Positions 9,135 to 18,170 of a stretch of 64,000 bases of DNA are shown here, piece by piece. The stretch's first letter is position 1; each line of letters starts with the position of its first letter. Made by a program: the position numbers and the translations under genes. The notes beneath the pieces were generated by a model. It saw nothing but the letters and a program-made list of their open reading frames with translations, had not been told where the DNA came from and ran no database searches. This DNA is from Arenimonas metalli CF5-1 (GTDB lineage: Bacteria > Pseudomonadota > Gammaproteobacteria > Xanthomonadales > Xanthomonadaceae), in assembly GCF_000747155.1 (NCBI RefSeq), contig NZ_AVCK01000014.1, positions 1 through 64,000 of the forward strand, written 5' to 3'.

Positions 9135-10043
9135 TCAGGGCAGCAGCGCGTCGGCGCCGCGGGCGACCAGCATGTCGGCGACCTGGGTGCCGAGCTTGTC
9201 CGGCTCGGACATCGGGCCGCTGGCATAGCCGCGGACGGTCTGGCCGGTCTTGGCGTCGCCGACCAGGCCTTCCAGCGACATCCGGTCCTTGCTGAGCGTG
9301 GCATAGGCGGCGATCGGCACGTGGCAGCTGCCGCCCAGCGCGCGGGTCATGGCGCGCTCGGCGCTGACGCAGGCGCGGGTCTCGGCGTGGTCGAGCACGG
9401 CCACCAGGTCGCGGATGGCGGCGTCGCCCTGGCGGCATTCGATGACCACGGCACCCTGCGCGGCGGCGGGGATGAAGCGCGGCGCGGACAGCCGCTCGCG
9501 GATGCGATCGCCCATGCCCAAACGCTCGAGGCCGGCGCAGGCCAGCACGATGGCGTCGTAGTCGCCGGCGTCGAGCTTGGCCAGGCGGGTGTTGACGTTG
9601 CCGCGCAGGTCCACCAGCACCAGGTCGGGGCGATGCGCCTTGAGCAGGGCCTGGCGACGCAGCGAGGACGTGCCCACCTTCGCGCCGTAAGGCAGCTCCT
9701 CGAAGGCTTCGTACTTCACCGACACGAAGGCGTCGAAGGGATCGGCGCGCTCGAGGATGGCCGGCAACGCGAACGGGCCGTCCAGCTCCATCGGCACGTC
9801 CTTGAGCGAATGCACGGCGGCGTCGGCGCGGCCTTCCAGCATCGCCACCTCGAGCTCCTTCAGGAACAGGCCCTTGCCGCCGATCTCGACCAGCGGCTGG
9901 TCGATGGCCTGGTCGCCGCGGGTGGTCATCGGCACCAGCACGACCTCGAGCCCGGGATGGGCGGCGCGCAGGCGGTCGGCGACGTGGTTGGTCTGCCACA
10001 GCGCCAGCGCGCTTTCGCGGGTGGCCAGGCGGATGGTCGGCAT
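9135..10043 (-). CDS. hemC: Porphobilinogen deaminase (hydroxymethylbilane synthase)
   Basis: 302-residue cytosolic enzyme of tetrapyrrole synthesis that joins four porphobilinogens into hydroxymethylbilane. The N-terminus [14 protein letters not shown], the active-site region SLKDVPMEL near residue 81, and the cofactor-binding cysteine in [11 protein letters not shown] near residue 238 are all present. Length is normal for the family. It lies 13 bp after an AlgR-like regulator gene on the same strand, an order also known from Pseudomonas. The left end abuts a REP element that may end its transcript. Confidence 0.97.
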   Translation of the reverse strand: MPTIRLATRESALALWQTNHVADRLRAAHPGLEVVLVPMTTRGDQAIDQPLVEIGGKGLFLKELEVAMLEGRADAAVHSLKDVPMELDGPFALPAILERADPFDAFVSVKYEAFEELPYGAKVGTSSLRRQALLKAHRPDLVLVDLRGNVNTRLAKLDAGDYDAIVLACAGLERLGMGDRIRERLSAPRFIPAAAQGAVVIECRQGDAAIRDLVAVLDHAETRACVSAERAMTRALGGSCHVPIAAYATLSKDRMSLEGLVGDAKTGQTVRGYASGPMSEPDKLGTQVADMLVARGADALLP

Positions 10044-10056
10044 CGGGTCTCTCCCC

Positions 10057-10791
10057 TCAGAGATGCTTGAGCCGCTCGCGCAGCAGCGGCAGGCAGCGCC
10101 GGCTGACTTCGAGCGGAGTCTTGGAATTGCGAAGGATGGCGTGCACCTGCCCGTCGGGCGAACGGCGCAGTTCGGCGAACTCGTCGTTGGCCACCAGGCA
10201 GTTGCGGTGGATGCGCAGGAAGCGGTCGGCGAACTCGGCCTCGAGCGACTTGAGCGATTCCTCGATCAGGTCCTCGCCGCGGGCGTGGTGCACGACCACG
10301 TATTTTTCCTCGGCCTGCAGGTAGTGGATGTCCTCGACCGGGATCAGGCGCAGGCTGCCGCGCAGGCGGGCGCTGAGGTGGCTGCGGCGGCGCTCGGCGT
10401 CGGGCGGCAGCTGGCGCGTCGGTTCGCGCGCGGCCAGCTGGCGGCGGGCACGCTCCAGCGCTTCGGCCAGGCGTTCGCGCCGCACGGGCTTGACCAGGTA
10501 ATCCACCGCGGCGGCTTCGAAGGCCGCCAGCGCGTGCTGGTCGAAGGCCGTGCAGAAGACGACGGCGGGCGGCGCCGGCAGGCCGGCCAGGTGGTGCGCG
10601 GCCTCGAGCCCGTCCATCACCGGCATGGCGATGTCCATCAGCACGCATTCGGCGCCGAGGGCTTCGGCCATCTCCACGGCCTCGCGGCCGTTGCCGGCTT
10701 CGCCCACCACCTCCTGGCCGCCGATCTCGCGCAGCAGCGCGGCCAGGCGTTGCCGGGCCAGCGGTTCGTCGTCGACGAGCAGGAGTTTCAT
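10057..10791 (-). CDS. algR: LytTR-type response regulator, AlgR-like
   Basis: 244-residue two-component regulator. A receiver domain fills residues 1-120: acidic pocket DDE at 7-9, phosphorylatable Asp in [13 protein letters not shown] near residue 54, and Lys in [10 protein letters not shown] near 103. A C-terminal LytTR DNA-binding domain occupies about 140-240 ([22 protein letters not shown]). It sits directly upstream of hemC, as algR does in pseudomonads, where AlgR controls alginate, twitching motility and virulence. The partner kinase is not in the window. The symbol rests on domain order plus the hemC context. Confidence 0.85.
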   Translation of the reverse strand: MKLLLVDDEPLARQRLAALLREIGGQEVVGEAGNGREAVEMAEALGAECVLMDIAMPVMDGLEAAHHLAGLPAPPAVVFCTAFDQHALAAFEAAAVDYLVKPVRRERLAEALERARRQLAAREPTRQLPPDAERRRSHLSARLRGSLRLIPVEDIHYLQAEEKYVVVHHARGEDLIEESLKSLEAEFADRFLRIHRNCLVANDEFAELRRSPDGQVHAILRNSKTPLEVSRRCLPLLRERLKHL

Positions 10792-10822
10792 GCGGGCAGT
10801 ATGCCCGAGGCCCGCGCCGCGT

Positions 10823-11494
10823 TCAGCCCGCGAGGAAGCGCTGGTGCATCCAGTCGCCGAGGTCGCGGATCTCCTCGGCGCAGACGCTGTGCGGCATCGG
10901 GTAGGCGTGCCAGTCGATGGCCATGCCCAGCGACTCGAGCACCACGCGGCTGCGCTGGCCCAGGGATTCGGGCACCACCGGATCGTGCACGCCGTGGGCC
11001 ATGAATACCGGCGTGCCGAGGCCGGCCTTGGTCGCCTCGGCGCCCGTGGTGCTGGCCATTGGCAGGTAGGTGGATAGCGCGACCAGGCCGCCGAGCGCGG
11101 CCTCGCGGCGCACGCCCGCGGCCAGGGCGATGGCGCCGCCCTGCGAGAAGCCGGCCAGCAGGATGCGTTCGGGCGGCACGGCGCGCTCGACCTCGCGGGC
11201 GATCAGCGCCTCGACCTGGGCGATGGATTCGCGCACGCCCTGCTCGTCGGCGCGCTGGTCGATCTGCAGGTTGCGGATGTCGTACCAGGCGCGCATGCGG
11301 GCGCCGTTGTTGATCGTCACCGCGCGCACCGGCGCATGCGGGAACACGAAGCGCAGCGCCGGCCAGCCCGCGCGCAGCAGCTCGGGCACGATCGGCGCAA
11401 AGTCGTGGCCATCGGCGCCGAGGCCGTGCAGCCAGAGGATGGACCAGCGCGGATCGGGGCCGGTTTGGTGTTCGACGGTTTCTAGCAGGGTCAT
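10823..11494 (-). CDS. Carboxylesterase / phospholipase-type alpha/beta hydrolase
   Basis: 223-residue serine hydrolase of the carboxylesterase-II (EstB/YpfH, APT1-like) family. It has the LHGLGADGHDF oxyanion segment near residue 21, the nucleophile motif GFSQGGA near 113, the catalytic Asp in HGVHDPVVP near 165, and the catalytic His in YPMPHSVCAEE near 200. I chose the ATG at 11494 because the family starts just before ETVEHQTG and the open frame upstream of it is not conserved-looking. No export signal. Substrates are probably short-chain esters or acyl groups. Confidence 0.9.
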   Translation of the reverse strand: MTLLETVEHQTGPDPRWSILWLHGLGADGHDFAPIVPELLRAGWPALRFVFPHAPVRAVTINNGARMRAWYDIRNLQIDQRADEQGVRESIAQVEALIAREVERAVPPERILLAGFSQGGAIALAAGVRREAALGGLVALSTYLPMASTTGAEATKAGLGTPVFMAHGVHDPVVPESLGQRSRVVLESLGMAIDWHAYPMPHSVCAEEIRDLGDWMHQRFLAG

Positions 11495-11552
11495 CGGTGC
11501 GCTTCGGGCGGTGGCGGGACGCGCCATTATGCCCAGCGCGCGCGACCCGGCT

Positions 11553-11738
11553 TCACTTCACCAGGATGAGCTTGTCGTTGCGGGTGTGGCGCAGGCGGTA
11601 GACCTGGCCGGCGTGGCGGATCAGCACTTCGCGGACGCCGCGCAGCAGTTCGCGGCTGTCGAAGGCGAGCGGCAGCTCGTCGGCGCGGGAATCGCCGGTC
11701 GGCGCGTGGGCCTGGGCGGGCAAGGGCGGCAGGTTCAT
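11553..11738 (-). CDS. hemP: Hemin uptake protein HemP
   Basis: 61-residue protein ending in RELLRGVREVLIRHAGQVY and then RLRHTRNDKLILVK, the hallmark of HemP: a basic C-terminal half with the LI.H.G..Y.LR.T...KLILTK pattern. In proteobacteria hemP is iron-repressed and usually lies upstream of haem-uptake genes. Here no haem receptor follows. The gene is preceded by a good Fur-box match at 11766-11790. The start at 11738 is the only ATG that gives the family length. Confidence 0.85.
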   Translation of the reverse strand: MNLPPLPAQAHAPTGDSRADELPLAFDSRELLRGVREVLIRHAGQVYRLRHTRNDKLILVK

Positions 11739-11765
11739 GGCGGGCTCCGGGACGGGGTGCGGTCT

Positions 11766-11790
11766 TGATGATAATGGTTCGCATTTGCAT
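11766..11790 (-). promoter_or_regulatory. Probable Fur box upstream of hemP
   Basis: Read on the minus strand the site is ATGCAAATGCGAACCATTAT followed by CATCA, close to the AATGCGAATNATTATCATT form of Fur boxes in pseudomonads and xanthomonads. It lies 28 bp before the hemP start. It is also about 100 bp before the divergent acyl-CoA dehydrogenase gene, which might share the control. Confidence 0.7.
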
Positions 11791-11891
11791 GTCAAGCCGG
11801 GGCGGCCTTGCCAGCCTTCGGCCGCGCGGCCTAGGCTGGCCGCAGTCGCCGCAAGCCCCTGCCGGGCCTGGCGAATCCCCGACTCCGCAGG

Positions 11892-13169
11892 ATGGCCATG
11901 GACTTCAACTATTCCCCGCGCGTGCAGGCGATGCTGCGCGACCTGGGCGATTTCTTCGACGCGCACATCACCCCGAACGAGGCCCGCTACCGCGCCGAGG
12001 CCGACAAGGCCCGCGCCGCCGGCAAACCGTGGACGCCCAACCCGGTGATCGAGGAGCTCAAGCCGCTGGCCCGCGAGCGCGGCTTCTGGAACCTGTTCCT
12101 GCCGCGCTCCGAGCGCGCGCCGGAAGGCCTGTCGAACCTCGAGTACGCACCGCTGTGCGAAGTGATGGGCCGCGTGCCCTGGGCGCCGGAAGTGTTCAAC
12201 TGCTCGGCGCCCGACACCGGCAATATGGAAACGCTGGAGCGCTACGGCACCGAGGAACAGAAGGCCCGCTGGCTCGACCCGCTGCTCGACGGCCGCATCC
12301 GCTCGGCCTTCCTGATGACCGAACCGGACGTGGCGTCGTCGGATGCCACCAACATCCAGTGCTCGATCCGTCGCGACGGCGAGGACTACGTGATCGACGG
12401 GCACAAGTGGTGGTCCTCGGGCGCCGGCGATCCGCGCTGCGAGCTGTTCATCGTGATGGGCAAGACCGACCCCAATGCCGACGTGCACCACCAGCAGTCG
12501 ATGATCCTGGTGCCGGCCAACGCGCCCGGCATCCGCGTGATCCGGCCGCTCACCGTGTTCGGCTATGACGAAGCGCCGCATGGGCACATGGACATCGCGC
12601 TCGAAGGCGTGCGGGTGCCGGCGTCGAACCTGCTGTTGGGCGAAGGCCGCGGCTTCGAGATCGCGCAGGGCCGCCTGGGCCCGGGCCGCATCCACCACTG
12701 CATGCGCCTGATCGGTCTGGCCGAGCGCGCGCTGGAGCTGATGTGCGCGCGCGTGCGCACGCGCGTGGCCTTCGGGCGGCCGATCGGCGAGTACTCGGTG
12801 TGGCACGAGCGCATCGCCGAGTCGCGCTGCCTGATCGAGCAGGCGCGCCTGCTCACGCTCAAGGCCGCGCAGGCGATGGACACGGTGGGCAACAAGGTCG
12901 CGCGGCGCGAGATCGCGATGATCAAGGTGGTGGCGCCGAAGATGGCGCAGCAGGTCGTGGACTGGGCGATCCAGGCCCACGGCGGCGCCGGCGTCAGCGA
13001 AGATTTCCCGCTGGCGCAGTTCTACGTGGCGGCGCGCTCGCTGCGCCTGGCGGACGGGCCCGACGAAGTGCACAACACCACGATCGCCAAACTCGAGCTC
13101 AAGCGCTCGGCCCAGGCCGACGGCGATGCAGGGTCCCGGACAGCCCGTCGCCCGGCGGATAAGTCCTGA
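11892..13169 (+). CDS. Acyl-CoA dehydrogenase family protein
   Basis: 425-residue flavoenzyme. An N-terminal helical domain (to about 130) is followed by the beta domain with [15 protein letters not shown] near residue 140, which contacts FAD. The C-terminal helical domain starts around 250 and has the [11 protein letters not shown] and [17 protein letters not shown] motifs; the latter is the FAD/ETF-facing segment shared with ACAD10/11-type enzymes. It should oxidise acyl-CoA to 2-enoyl-CoA with electrons passed to ETF. The start may be ATG 11892 or 11898. The gene stands alone, divergent from hemP. Confidence 0.92.
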   Translation: MAMDFNYSPRVQAMLRDLGDFFDAHITPNEARYRAEADKARAAGKPWTPNPVIEELKPLARERGFWNLFLPRSERAPEGLSNLEYAPLCEVMGRVPWAPEVFNCSAPDTGNMETLERYGTEEQKARWLDPLLDGRIRSAFLMTEPDVASSDATNIQCSIRRDGEDYVIDGHKWWSSGAGDPRCELFIVMGKTDPNADVHHQQSMILVPANAPGIRVIRPLTVFGYDEAPHGHMDIALEGVRVPASNLLLGEGRGFEIAQGRLGPGRIHHCMRLIGLAERALELMCARVRTRVAFGRPIGEYSVWHERIAESRCLIEQARLLTLKAAQAMDTVGNKVARREIAMIKVVAPKMAQQVVDWAIQAHGGAGVSEDFPLAQFYVAARSLRLADGPDEVHNTTIAKLELKRSAQADGDAGSRTARRPADKS

Positions 13170-13196
13170 CGCTCCTGACCAGGGATATCGCCGGGG

Positions 13197-14135
13197 TCAG
13201 GGCTTGAACTGGAGCTGCCGGCGCGTGGTCACCGCGCGCGGCATCGGTTCGAAGCGCCAGCGCGACACCGCCACCAGCGCCGCTTCGTCGAACACGCCCT
13301 CCGGCGTGGCGCTGACCACGCGCGGGGAGGACACGCTGCCGTCGGGCTGCACGGTGAACTCCAGCGTGACCTGGCCCTCGAGCTTGCGCCGCATCGCCGT
13401 GAGCGGATAGCGCGGCGGCGGCGCACTGATCAGCCGCGGCTCGACCGCAGCCGCCCTTGTGGGAGGGACTTCCGTCCCGATGCCGTTGGCAGAAACGCGG
13501 GGGGCCGCCGCTGCCGCCGCAGGCGGAGCCGGCGCCGCGGCAGGCGCCGCCGCCACGGGCGCAGCGGCCGCCGGCGCCGGGGTTTGCCGCGCGGCCTGCT
13601 CGGCCAGCTGGCGCTCGCGTTCGGCGGCCGCGGCTTGCTCGGCGGCCTGCTGCTCGCGCAGTTTCTCGGCCTCGGCCTCGGCGATCAGCCGGCGCGCGGC
13701 GCTGGCCTCGGCCGCCGCGATGCTCTCGCGCAGGCGAGACAGCGCCGGGGCGTTGGCGTCGGTGCGCTCGATCAGGCCGAGCAGGCGGCGGGCCTCGGTG
13801 AAGTCCTCGCGACCGACGGCCTGCTCGCTGCCGATGACGGCATACGGCAGCAACTCCATCAGCGCGGTGGCGACCGCCGGGTCTTCCGGACGCAGGTCGC
13901 GCAGGGCCAGGTAGTACTCGATCGCATTGTCGCCGGCGGGTGCGTAGACCCGCTGCGCCGAGGTCGCCTCGCGCACGGCCTGGCGCAGGCCGGCTTCGTC
14001 GGTCGGGGCGATCGCGGCCGCCGGGGCGGGCTCCCCGGGCGCATCGGCGGCGGGCGCGGTGGCCGGCTCGGAGCAGGCGGCCAGGACGAGGGCGAAGGAC
14101 GACGCCAGCAGGGTGGCGCGCAGGGTGGCGGTCAT
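13197..14135 (-). CDS. Lipoprotein with C-terminal TonB domain
   Basis: 312-residue protein starting at the ATG at 14135. A signal peptide ends in a lipobox (LVLAAC near residue 18), so it is a probable lipoprotein, unlike classical TonB, which is held by an N-terminal helix. A helical region (about 50-160) with Glu/Ala-rich coiled-coil character and an Ala/Pro linker lead to a TonB_C domain (about 240-312): RYPLTAMRRKLEGQVTLEF near residue 245 and RWRFEPMP near 297. The linker (about 218-227) contains a REP half-element read in frame. It may link envelope layers rather than drive transport; no ExbBD genes are near. Confidence 0.8.
   Translation of the reverse strand: MTATLRATLLASSFALVLAACSEPATAPAADAPGEPAPAAAIAPTDEAGLRQAVREATSAQRVYAPAGDNAIEYYLALRDLRPEDPAVATALMELLPYAVIGSEQAVGREDFTEARRLLGLIERTDANAPALSRLRESIAAAEASAARRLIAEAEAEKLREQQAAEQAAAAERERQLAEQAARQTPAPAAAAPVAAAPAAAPAPPAAAAAAPRVSANGIGTEVPPTRAAAVEPRLISAPPPRYPLTAMRRKLEGQVTLEFTVQPDGSVSSPRVVSATPEGVFDEAALVAVSRWRFEPMPRAVTTRRQLQFKP
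13457..13484. repeat. REP half-element inside a TonB-domain gene
   Basis: TTGTGGGAGGGACTTCCGTC followed by CCGATGCC matches one arm of the full hairpin at 57735-57761 with one change. The second arm is absent. It is translated on the minus strand as GIGTEVPPT in the linker before the TonB domain, without breaking the frame. Confidence 0.85.
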
Positions 14136-14241
14136 GACGAAGCTTCCTGGAGATGCAGCCCGGCAGCGTAGCGGACGTTGCGCGATCCAATAAAGATTGG
14201 CCATGTCAATCCAGGGTAGTTTGGCCGCAGCACCCCGGGCT

Positions 14242-15870
14242 CTATCCCTTTCTGGCAGGGGGGATCACCCAGGCTCCCTGCTCGGTTAGCCCGCCAAAGC
14301 TGGCAAATTGCTGCTCCGGGTACTGCGGCAGATTTCGGGAAGCGCCGCCGATCGCCACTGCCAGTTGCGGGAACTCGTCTCCCAACTCTGGGTAATCCCG
14401 ACTAACCCACCGGGGAAGGGAGGGAGACGCAACGCAGTCGACGTAATCGGCTAGACCAGCAACTTGCCCTCGGCCGAGGCCCTGGATCATTGGCAAGTTC
14501 GCGCCACCTCCCGTGAAAACCACTTCTAGGGTGTTTCCGCCAGCTTCCCGAAACCACGAAGATTCGATTTTCGCGAGCGATCGCGTGAAGTGCTCTCGAA
14601 GCTCGCTCGAAAACCGCTGCAGGTCCGGGTCCGCTAGAAACTCCTCGATAGTAACCTCGCCTCGCGTGTCATCCGCCAGTTCAAATGAAACGACCTGATC
14701 CCTGAAGAGCCGTTCCTTGAGCACACGCTGTTGGAGAGAAAGCGTTGCTCGTATCCTGGCTAGCAACGACGCGTCTAGGCCAGGCCTTTCCGCCAGAACC
14801 TTTCGAAGAATCAGTTCCTGAAGAATCCGATCGACCTCGTTGCCGGCCTTTCGTAGGGCGTGGACCGAGTTCGGGACCAGGTACATCTTGAGGCCCAACT
14901 CTGGATCCACGATCAACGCAAACGTCGCGAAATCAGTCGTGCCCGCACCAACATCAACGATCGTCAACAACTTTCGGCTGCGTCTTTCAGGCTCAAATGA
15001 ACGGAAGCGGCTACCGAATGCAGCCACCGGCTCAACCTCTGGCTCGGCTACCAGATGAAGTACCGCAGGGAAATTCGCCGCCGCGCTTCGAATAGCATTT
15101 GCCGCGTCGGACACGGTGATCCCCTCGCGCCACTGCCCACTGAAATGGTCGGCAAGCAGGACAGCCTCCGAGTAGTGCCTTGTTAGAGTCGGAGCCGCCC
15201 AGCGCCTATGATCGTCTGGGAAAACTGGGGTGGTAAACCGGCGAGTAACGTAGCGAGAGATACCTTGCGCTTCTAGCTCGCTCGCCGCCAAGTCCGTTAG
15301 ATACGCCAAATAGAGGCTCAGAATGTCGCCTTCGGACAAGCGAATGTCCGAAGGATTTAGATCTACGCCTAGGATAGTCGCCCGCAGGTCGGCGCCTGGA
15401 TTCGCGTTCGTAATGATTGCCTTGAAAGAATCGATCCGGCGTCTGGAACCTTGCAACACTGCCAGCTCGCTTCGGTTGGCGGCGTCCTCTCCGAAATAGA
15501 TTCGCTCGTCGTCTCCGATAAACATGCAAGACAAGACGCTGTGCATCGTTTGAGACCCAGCTCGCCTGCCGACCGCGATGTCGACCAGATTCTCGTCAGT
15601 TCCCCGAGTCGCAAATGCCTTCGATCTGGCAGTGCCAAAATCCAAGCAGAGCAACACGTCAGGGTCCTCAGCCGCCCGCACGGAAAGTGCATTGCCTCGT
15701 AAGACGGCCAGCGGCGCGCCCGAACCGTTGCTTTCTGCGTCTCTTCCTTTCAGCCGCTCCTCGACGGAACCAACCCTTCTAGCGACATCTGCGACTGTAG
15801 CTTCGATCGCATCAACCTTGGCGACCAGACTTCTCAGCAGACCGAGTAATTCGGATTCGTTCGACGTCAT
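14242..15870 (-). CDS. Hsp70/actin-fold ATPase with N-terminal coiled coil
   Basis: 542-residue protein. Residues 1-45 form a short coiled coil. An actin/Hsp70 nucleotide-binding domain follows: phosphate-1 motif LCLDFGTARSKAFA near 74, phosphate-2 motif IVDVGAGTTDFATF near 310, and adenosine motif VVFTGGGANLPMI near 470. There is no recognisable DnaK substrate-binding domain; the protein ends about 60 residues after the adenosine motif. It overlaps the upstream 467-residue gene by 4 bp (ATGA), so the two are made together. Its A/T-rich codon use differs from the flanking core genes and marks the left end of the island. Its role is unknown; a chaperone-like part in a defence or stress cassette is an inference. 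Confidence 0.75.
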   Translation of the reverse strand: MTSNESELLGLLRSLVAKVDAIEATVADVARRVGSVEERLKGRDAESNGSGAPLAVLRGNALSVRAAEDPDVLLCLDFGTARSKAFATRGTDENLVDIAVGRRAGSQTMHSVLSCMFIGDDERIYFGEDAANRSELAVLQGSRRRIDSFKAIITNANPGADLRATILGVDLNPSDIRLSEGDILSLYLAYLTDLAASELEAQGISRYVTRRFTTPVFPDDHRRWAAPTLTRHYSEAVLLADHFSGQWREGITVSDAANAIRSAAANFPAVLHLVAEPEVEPVAAFGSRFRSFEPERRSRKLLTIVDVGAGTTDFATFALIVDPELGLKMYLVPNSVHALRKAGNEVDRILQELILRKVLAERPGLDASLLARIRATLSLQQRVLKERLFRDQVVSFELADDTRGEVTIEEFLADPDLQRFSSELREHFTRSLAKIESSWFREAGGNTLEVVFTGGGANLPMIQGLGRGQVAGLADYVDCVASPSLPRWVSRDYPELGDEFPQLAVAIGGASRNLPQYPEQQFASFGGLTEQGAWVIPPARKG

Positions 15871-17270
15871 GCTAAATCCCCGATAGGTTCAACCACGGCC
15901 CTAAGAACAGTTAACGCGCTTCCATCAGCCGCAGTGCGCTCAACGAGCGGCGCAACGACCTTAACCCTTGCGATACCTAATCTGTGTCCGCCAACCAGCT
16001 CGTGGGCCACTGGCGAATAGGGGATCACGTCTCCGATTTGGTGTTTGACTCGCATCCCCCTCTTGGTTGCCAGCGAATCAATCGCCTCAAGAAGTCTAAG
16101 CACGCCCCTACCTTCGCCATCAGGTGAAGAACTCCGCAAGGACGCCGCCCCGACCAGGATTCCCGCCAGCTCGAAGTCAGAGCCCGCGTCCCTTGCTTCG
16201 CTCATCGACGTGAGAACCGGAGTTGAGCGGGTGCGACCAAACTTTGAAATCCACTCGCGGATGTCCGCCGGCAGCTCGGGGTGCTCCGTCGCGATATTTG
16301 CCGCGATAGCCTCCGCCTCCTTGCGGTTCGCAGCGAAGATTTGCAGTGCCTCAAGGAGCTCGCCGTCCGCGACGTTCTGTCTGCCTAGAAGGACAATTGC
16401 ACTCACGAGTATTGCAAGTAGTCCTTGAGCCGGAGCTGTCTTCTTGACAAAGCGAGACCAGTGAGGAGGAGTCATCCAATTTCGGATTGGCCCAAGGGCT
16501 CGATAAATTTTTGGGTCCGCAATTGTCGCAACCTGAGTTCTCGCCAGGTCAAAGACAAAACCGCAACTTTCAGCCGCAAACTCATTCAGCGCTCTACCAG
16601 CCGCAGGCACCCCGCTGGTGAAACCGCTCAAGAGAAAGGACTGAATAGCTTTGCCAATGCTCTCACCAGCCGTTACCGATCCCGACACTAGGGCAGGCCT
16701 CAAAGCCGCGACTACTCGCTTCATTCGTCGCGTCGCGGATTCAATTGGTTCGTCCGTCTCGAACTTGAGCTTACCAAGCTCCACGGCAATCAATTCCAGC
16801 GCTTGGTCCAGAGGCAAGAGCCTAAGTAGCGTTCGCGAGAGACCAGCTCTTGCCTTCTCAGCAGTCTCTTCATTTGCTATGCCGCGAGCGCAGTAAGGCG
16901 CGATCCAAGGAGCATTCAAGTCCTCTAAACTGAGCGCCGCATAGTACCTAGATTCTCCGTCCTTCAACCTATCGAGGGGAGGGATCGGACTCTCCAACTG
17001 GCCGCGCGTTGCATGGCGCACCATGGTCATTACCGGCTTTGAGGCAGATCCCATCCGAAAGAGAGCGGCGATACCTCTCAAGAATTCCTCGTCAGAGGAT
17101 TGGCGAAGGAGAGCGGTCGCTCGAGATATTCCTTGGGCAAAACGCTCGTCAGAACGCACTTGGTTGACAGCATTCTGCGCAAGTATGCCTTCCGCAATTG
17201 CGGAAAACTGCTCGAGGCGGTCCAACGCCGCGAGTTCCGAAAGCGCCGCATCAAATTCCCCGACTGCCAT
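15867..17270 (-). CDS. Helical protein with GrpE-wing-like C-terminus, partner of the Hsp70-like ATPase
   Basis: 467-residue protein of unknown family. Most of it is predicted helical without a recognised enzyme motif. A hydrophobic stretch near residues 295-310 (LLAILVSAIVLLG) might be buried or membrane-facing. The last 65 residues contain GDVIPYSPVAHELVGG, then VKVVAPLVER and VLRAVVEPI. This resembles the beta-wing domain of GrpE (GEVV.YDP..HE..GG....VR.V.PG....VLR.A.V.P). Since the next gene is an Hsp70-fold ATPase in ATGA overlap, a nucleotide-exchange or coupling role is a reasonable inference. The long helical part is far larger than in true GrpE. Confidence 0.55.
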   Translation of the reverse strand: MAVGEFDAALSELAALDRLEQFSAIAEGILAQNAVNQVRSDERFAQGISRATALLRQSSDEEFLRGIAALFRMGSASKPVMTMVRHATRGQLESPIPPLDRLKDGESRYYAALSLEDLNAPWIAPYCARGIANEETAEKARAGLSRTLLRLLPLDQALELIAVELGKLKFETDEPIESATRRMKRVVAALRPALVSGSVTAGESIGKAIQSFLLSGFTSGVPAAGRALNEFAAESCGFVFDLARTQVATIADPKIYRALGPIRNWMTPPHWSRFVKKTAPAQGLLAILVSAIVLLGRQNVADGELLEALQIFAANRKEAEAIAANIATEHPELPADIREWISKFGRTRSTPVLTSMSEARDAGSDFELAGILVGAASLRSSSPDGEGRGVLRLLEAIDSLATKRGMRVKHQIGDVIPYSPVAHELVGGHRLGIARVKVVAPLVERTAADGSALTVLRAVVEPIGDLA

Positions 17271-17320
17271 TGTTTCGCGTGCTCGAATAGTTGGACACCC
17301 AGATAGGTTAACAGGCGTTC

Positions 17321-17350
17321 CGCTAGGTCGCTATTGCCAGCGACCTAGCG
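17321..17350. repeat. Perfect 12-bp inverted repeat between two sub-operons
   Basis: CGCTAGGTCGCT at 17321-17332 and its exact reverse complement at 17339-17350 with a 6-base loop. It lies in the 165-bp gap between the ImmA/IrrE gene and the Hsp70-partner gene. There is no T-run on the transcribed side, so it may be an operator or a processing hairpin rather than a classical terminator. Confidence 0.8.
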
Positions 17351-17435
17351 TGACTGGCGCGGAGAATCTTCGAAGGAAACGCGAAGCTCGTTATCGCGCC
17401 GCCACGACGTTCTGCAGCCCGGGACCCGCCCCGAA

Positions 17436-18170
17436 TCAGAGCAGGCGGACGAAAGTTAAGACGCGTTCTGGCGGGTAGGCTCGAGCATACTCCATGGCAA
17501 TTCGGTGCTTGGCTCCCGCGAACCAAACGTCGCCGGCGACTTTGCGAGCGTGTAGCCCGCTGGCATTTGCATGAACTACATCGAAGGCGGCGGAACGATA
17601 GTCCACAGCCAATGGCGGTCGGCCGATGTCATCGACCGAAGGTGCTTTGAAGCAGAAAGGGCGGCCGTGGCGCGTGTGGCATACCAACCATCCGGGCCAA
17701 ACATCCAACGCAATCATCCGCAACGCCGTAGCGAGCAGGCTTGTCTGGAACTGCGCGGACAATGCTTCTGCTATCAACCATGGCGGCTTGTTCTTGATGA
17801 GGTCAGCTGCCGGCACGAATAGGAAACGCGGCATGAGAAGCGACGCCGCATACTGATCAGCATCGAGCTCGAACCCTCGAGCTTCCGTTACCGAGCCCTC
17901 GATCTCTTCGGCTCTACATAACATCAAACGGCCTCGGTGTAGCTGCCAATGCCCGAGCTCGTGTGCGAGTGAAAATCGTCGACGCGCAGGACTTTGCGCT
18001 GAGCTGACGGTAAGTACGCCCCGATCGCCCTTCCCGACAATTCGTGCGTCGCATCCGGTCAGTGGCGCGAACCGCACCGTCAAACCACAGTGCCAAGCAA
18101 TTGTTTCGAGATCTATTCCGTCCGCCGAACTGATGCCTAGCGAGCGGAGCAGTGACTCAGGCGTATTCAC
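17436..18170 (-). CDS. ImmA/IrrE-family metallo-endopeptidase
   Basis: 244-residue zinc protease. The HELGH motif in FSLAHELGHWQLHR near residue 90 gives the two zinc histidines and catalytic Glu. A downstream ELDADQYAASLLMP near 122 gives the third ligand region, as in ImmA, IrrE and CapP. Such enzymes cut a repressor or other regulator when triggered by DNA damage or phage. The C-terminal 100 residues may form the GAF-like sensory part seen in IrrE, but I cannot confirm it. The start overlaps the preceding gene by 4 bp (ATGA). The likely substrate is one of its two upstream partners. Confidence 0.88.
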   Translation of the reverse strand: MNTPESLLRSLGISSADGIDLETIAWHCGLTVRFAPLTGCDARIVGKGDRGVLTVSSAQSPARRRFSLAHELGHWQLHRGRLMLCRAEEIEGSVTEARGFELDADQYAASLLMPRFLFVPAADLIKNKPPWLIAEALSAQFQTSLLATALRMIALDVWPGWLVCHTRHGRPFCFKAPSVDDIGRPPLAVDYRSAAFDVVHANASGLHARKVAGDVWFAGAKHRIAMEYARAYPPERVLTFVRLL

